DNA of 64,000 nt, taken from assembly GCF_000331515.1 (NCBI RefSeq), contig NZ_AMZO01000036.1, positions 62,001 to 126,000 on the forward strand, given 5' to 3'. The translations under genes and the position numbers were made by a program. Origin of the DNA: Photobacterium marinum (GTDB taxonomy: Bacteria; Pseudomonadota; Gammaproteobacteria; Enterobacterales; Vibrionaceae). Position 1 is the first letter of the stretch; every line of letters starts with the position of its first letter. A model generated the notes under the pieces. The model worked only from the letters and a program-made list of their open reading frames with translations. It did no database searches and had not been told where the DNA came from. Positions 58,108 through 64,000 of this stretch are shown piece after piece.

Positions 58108-59022
58108 TTATTCCTGTTCGCTATCTATTTTAGGCTCATCAGCAGGCTTTTGCACTGGCACGACCATTGGTGATGTCGCATGCGTCATCTTAGCCACCAG
58201 ACCACCAATACGCTGACGCATTTCACGGCGATCTACGATCATATCAATCGCACCGTGCTCAAGCAGAAACTCACTGCGCTGGAAGCCTTCCGGTAGCTTC
58301 TCACGTACAGTCTGCTCAATTACACGCTGACCGGCAAAACCAATCAGGGCCTTCGGCTCACCAATATTGATATCACCCAGCATTGCCAAACTTGCAGATA
58401 CACCACCCATCGTCGGATCTGTCAGAACCGAGATAAATGGCAGGCCTTTGGCAGACAGACGCTCAAGAGCAGCACTGGTTTTTGCCATCTGCATCAAAGA
58501 CATCAGAGCTTCCTGCATGCGGGCACCACCACTGGCAGAGAAACATACCAAAGCACAGTTGTTAGCAATCGCTTCGTCAACAGCGCGAACAAATTTAGCA
58601 CCGACAACAGAACCCATTGAACCGCCCATGAAAGAAAACTCAAAGGCGCAGGCAACCAAAGGCTGCTCCAACAGGGTACCTTTCATTACTACCAGAGCAT
58701 CTTTCTCGCCGCTCGCTTTTTGCGCCGACGACAGACGATCTTTATATTTTTTCGAATCGCGGAACTTCAGTTTATCCTGTGGCTCCATCTCACCTGCGAT
58801 CTCTACCTGGCCTTCTGCATCCAGGAAAGTTTCCAGGCGACGACGCGCCTTCATGCGCATGTGATGATCACACTTAGGGCAGACTTCCAGATTACGTTCT
58901 AGCTCTGCATGATAAAGCACTTGTTCACATGACGTACATTTGGTCCATACCCCCTCAGGGATAGACGCTTTTCGAGAAGAAACAATGTTGCTTTTCGTAA
59001 GGATCTTTTCAAGCCAGCTCAT
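58108..59022 (-). CDS. accD: Acetyl-CoA carboxylase carboxyltransferase subunit beta
   Basis: Beta subunit of the carboxyltransferase that makes malonyl-CoA for fatty acid synthesis. The 304-aa protein has the N-terminal four-Cys zinc finger (WTKCTSCEQVLYHAE ... VCPKCDHHMR) and the crotonase-like core (FEFSFMGGSMGSVVGAKFVRAV, SASGGARMQEALMSLMQMAKT, TDPTMGGVSASLAMLGDINI). AAAGGTCATTC precedes the ATG. Confidence 0.96.
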   Translation of the reverse strand: MSWLEKILTKSNIVSSRKASIPEGVWTKCTSCEQVLYHAELERNLEVCPKCDHHMRMKARRRLETFLDAEGQVEIAGEMEPQDKLKFRDSKKYKDRLSSAQKASGEKDALVVMKGTLLEQPLVACAFEFSFMGGSMGSVVGAKFVRAVDEAIANNCALVCFSASGGARMQEALMSLMQMAKTSAALERLSAKGLPFISVLTDPTMGGVSASLAMLGDINIGEPKALIGFAGQRVIEQTVREKLPEGFQRSEFLLEHGAIDMIVDRREMRQRIGGLVAKMTHATSPMVVPVQKPADEPKIDSEQE

Positions 59023-59234
59023 GAATGACCTTTAATCTTCTTATTTCCCTGCTACATAGCAGAGAATTACAAATTCGTTAAATTACCGACGTGGAATTAA
59101 AGCACAAAGTTGTCGATCTGTAGATAAAAAACTGGTTGTACTAGTTAGTTAACAAGGCCCGAATTCGGGATCTTAGTTCAAATAATTCCGATTATGCGTG
59201 ATGTGGAACCGATAAGTAGTCCCAACATCACCTA

Positions 59235-60020
59235 TTAATCCGGCAGAAACAGCGGGCCAATAGATGCCTTTGGCAATTCAAACTCTTCCGGATAATCCAC
59301 GTCAACCAGATACAGACCTTCAGCTTTCGCCGTTGCCCCTGCAAGGGTTCTGTCTTTTTGCTCCAACAACCATTGAATCCATTCTGGTTTTTCTTCACCG
59401 CGACCAACCTTAATCAGGCTACCAGTGATATTCCTAACCATATGGTGAACGAAAGCGTTCGCCTTAATATCAATAATGACGAAGTTACCCTGGCGAGACA
59501 CATTCAAGTGCATTAGGTTACGCCAAGGGCTAAGTGATTGACAATGCACAGCACGGAATGATGTGAAGTCATTCTCACCCAACAGGTACTGACCGGCCTC
59601 ATGCATCTTTTCGGTATCAAGTTCACCATGGTAATGGCTTACACCTGTACTCAGAATTGCAGGTCTTAGTGCATGATTATAGATGATATAGCGATAGCGG
59701 CGAGCAGTTGCTGAAAAGCGGGCATGGAAATCCTCACTGACTTCTTTCGCCCAGCGAACAGCAATGTCTTTTGGCAGTTGAGCATTCACGCCCATTGTCC
59801 AGGCCGCCATTTTACGATTTACATCAACGTCAAAATGAACAACCTGGCCGGTACCGTGAACACCGGAATCAGTTCGGCCTGCACATTGCACTTCTACAGG
59901 CTTGTTCGCAATCTTAGTTAATGCTTTTTCAAGTCGCTCCTGCACACTGTCAACTTCACGCTGACGCTGCCAGCCATAATACTTGGCACCGTCGTACTCG
60001 ACACCTAAAGCTATTCGCAT
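59235..60020 (-). CDS. truA: tRNA pseudouridine(38-40) synthase TruA
   Basis: Isomerises uridines 38-40 of the anticodon arm. The 261-aa protein has ALGVEYDGAKYYGWQRQ and the catalytic Asp in CAGRTDSGVHGTGQVVHF, then ARFSATARRYRYIIYNH and VHHMVRNITGSLIKVGRG. It follows hubP beyond a strong terminator and precedes accD. Confidence 0.96.
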   Translation of the reverse strand: MRIALGVEYDGAKYYGWQRQREVDSVQERLEKALTKIANKPVEVQCAGRTDSGVHGTGQVVHFDVDVNRKMAAWTMGVNAQLPKDIAVRWAKEVSEDFHARFSATARRYRYIIYNHALRPAILSTGVSHYHGELDTEKMHEAGQYLLGENDFTSFRAVHCQSLSPWRNLMHLNVSRQGNFVIIDIKANAFVHHMVRNITGSLIKVGRGEEKPEWIQWLLEQKDRTLAGATAKAEGLYLVDVDYPEEFELPKASIGPLFLPD

Positions 60021-60111
60021 AATTTACTTCGTTCTTACTGTCGGCGCAGATGGCCTGTTTTCTCTAAGGGATGGGGGATTATAGGGAAAAAAGGAATGAG
60101 TTGCGAGGACG

Positions 60112-60151
60112 TAAAAAACGACCCTCGAACTTATAACGTTTCGAGGGTCGT
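60112..60151 (-). terminator. hubP terminator
   Basis: ACGACCCTCGAA (60118-60129) and TTCGAGGGTCGT (60140-60151) form a perfect 12-bp stem. On the minus strand a T-run follows. It is 26 bases past the hubP stop. Confidence 0.93.
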
Positions 60152-60176
60152 GTTGATTGTGACAGCGATATTTTTC

Positions 60177-64000
<3,824 letters not shown>

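Overview
The window looks like a chromosomal segment of a gammaproteobacterium of the family Vibrionaceae. The evidence is gene content and order: a menF-menD-menH-menB-menC-menE block next to alaA, yfbR and dgt; tig-clpP-clpX-lon-hupB-ppiD-ybaV; a hubP/fimV-truA-accD-folC-dedD-cvpA-purF block; and a rhombosortase gene. The exact genus cannot be fixed from this sequence alone. Protein identities below come from reading translated sequence and recalling families; no database search was run.

Layout. 1-9.4 kb: end of dsbB, a Nudix hydrolase, a SEC-C protein, a Rossmann-fold protein, dusC, two cysteine-cluster proteins (YcgN, YkgJ), small conserved genes, a Tim44-like and a TM2 protein, then a TetR regulator with an MFS-acyltransferase fusion. 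9.4-16.6 kb: a complete six-gene menaquinone operon on the minus strand. 17-18.2 kb: alaA. 18.4-32.8 kb: yfbR (5'-deoxynucleotidase) cut in two by a foreign element of about 13.76 kb. 32.8-45.7 kb: dgt, tapT, rhombosortase, then the ppiD/hupB/lon/clpX/clpP/tig proteostasis run and an SDR gene. 45.8-54 kb: tRNA-Arg(UCU), folD with a PurR-type operator, galU, rfaH, a proton-dependent peptide transporter, an RssB-like response regulator, a LysR regulator and a Yip1-like protein. 53.9-64 kb: purF, cvpA, dedD, folC, accD, truA and the 3' part of a very acidic, repeat-rich HubP/FimV gene that runs off the window.

The most interesting part is the element at 18652-32409. It splits yfbR in frame after codon 77. 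The two junctions share CGGTGA(T) and carry the inverted 8-mers TTAGTTCG and CGAACTAA, so joining the element ends predicts a symmetric circular junction of 8-bp arms around a 6-bp spacer. Removing the element restores a 194-codon yfbR. Inside is a tightly coupled seven-gene operon: a divergent complete YfbR homologue with HE in place of the catalytic HD pair, a degenerate tyrosine-recombinase-fold protein, an intact large tyrosine recombinase, a double-HTH coiled-coil protein, a second intact tyrosine recombinase, a small coiled-coil protein, and a RecD2-like helicase. Beyond this lie two separately expressed cargo genes: a protein resembling Xre/MbcA/ParS antitoxins, and a 907-aa protein with a HEPN-type R-X4-H motif, a STAND NTPase core, TPR-like repeats and a cold-shock-like C-terminus, which looks like a candidate anti-phage effector. 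The element is reminiscent of Tn554-type, strand-biased circularizing and gamma-mobile-trio elements, but assignment needs profile searches.

The element disrupts one nucleotide-pool enzyme and uncouples the downstream dGTPase gene dgt, while bringing its own YfbR-like protein at the head of the recombination operon. This suggests either compensation for the disrupted target gene or a recruited regulatory role.
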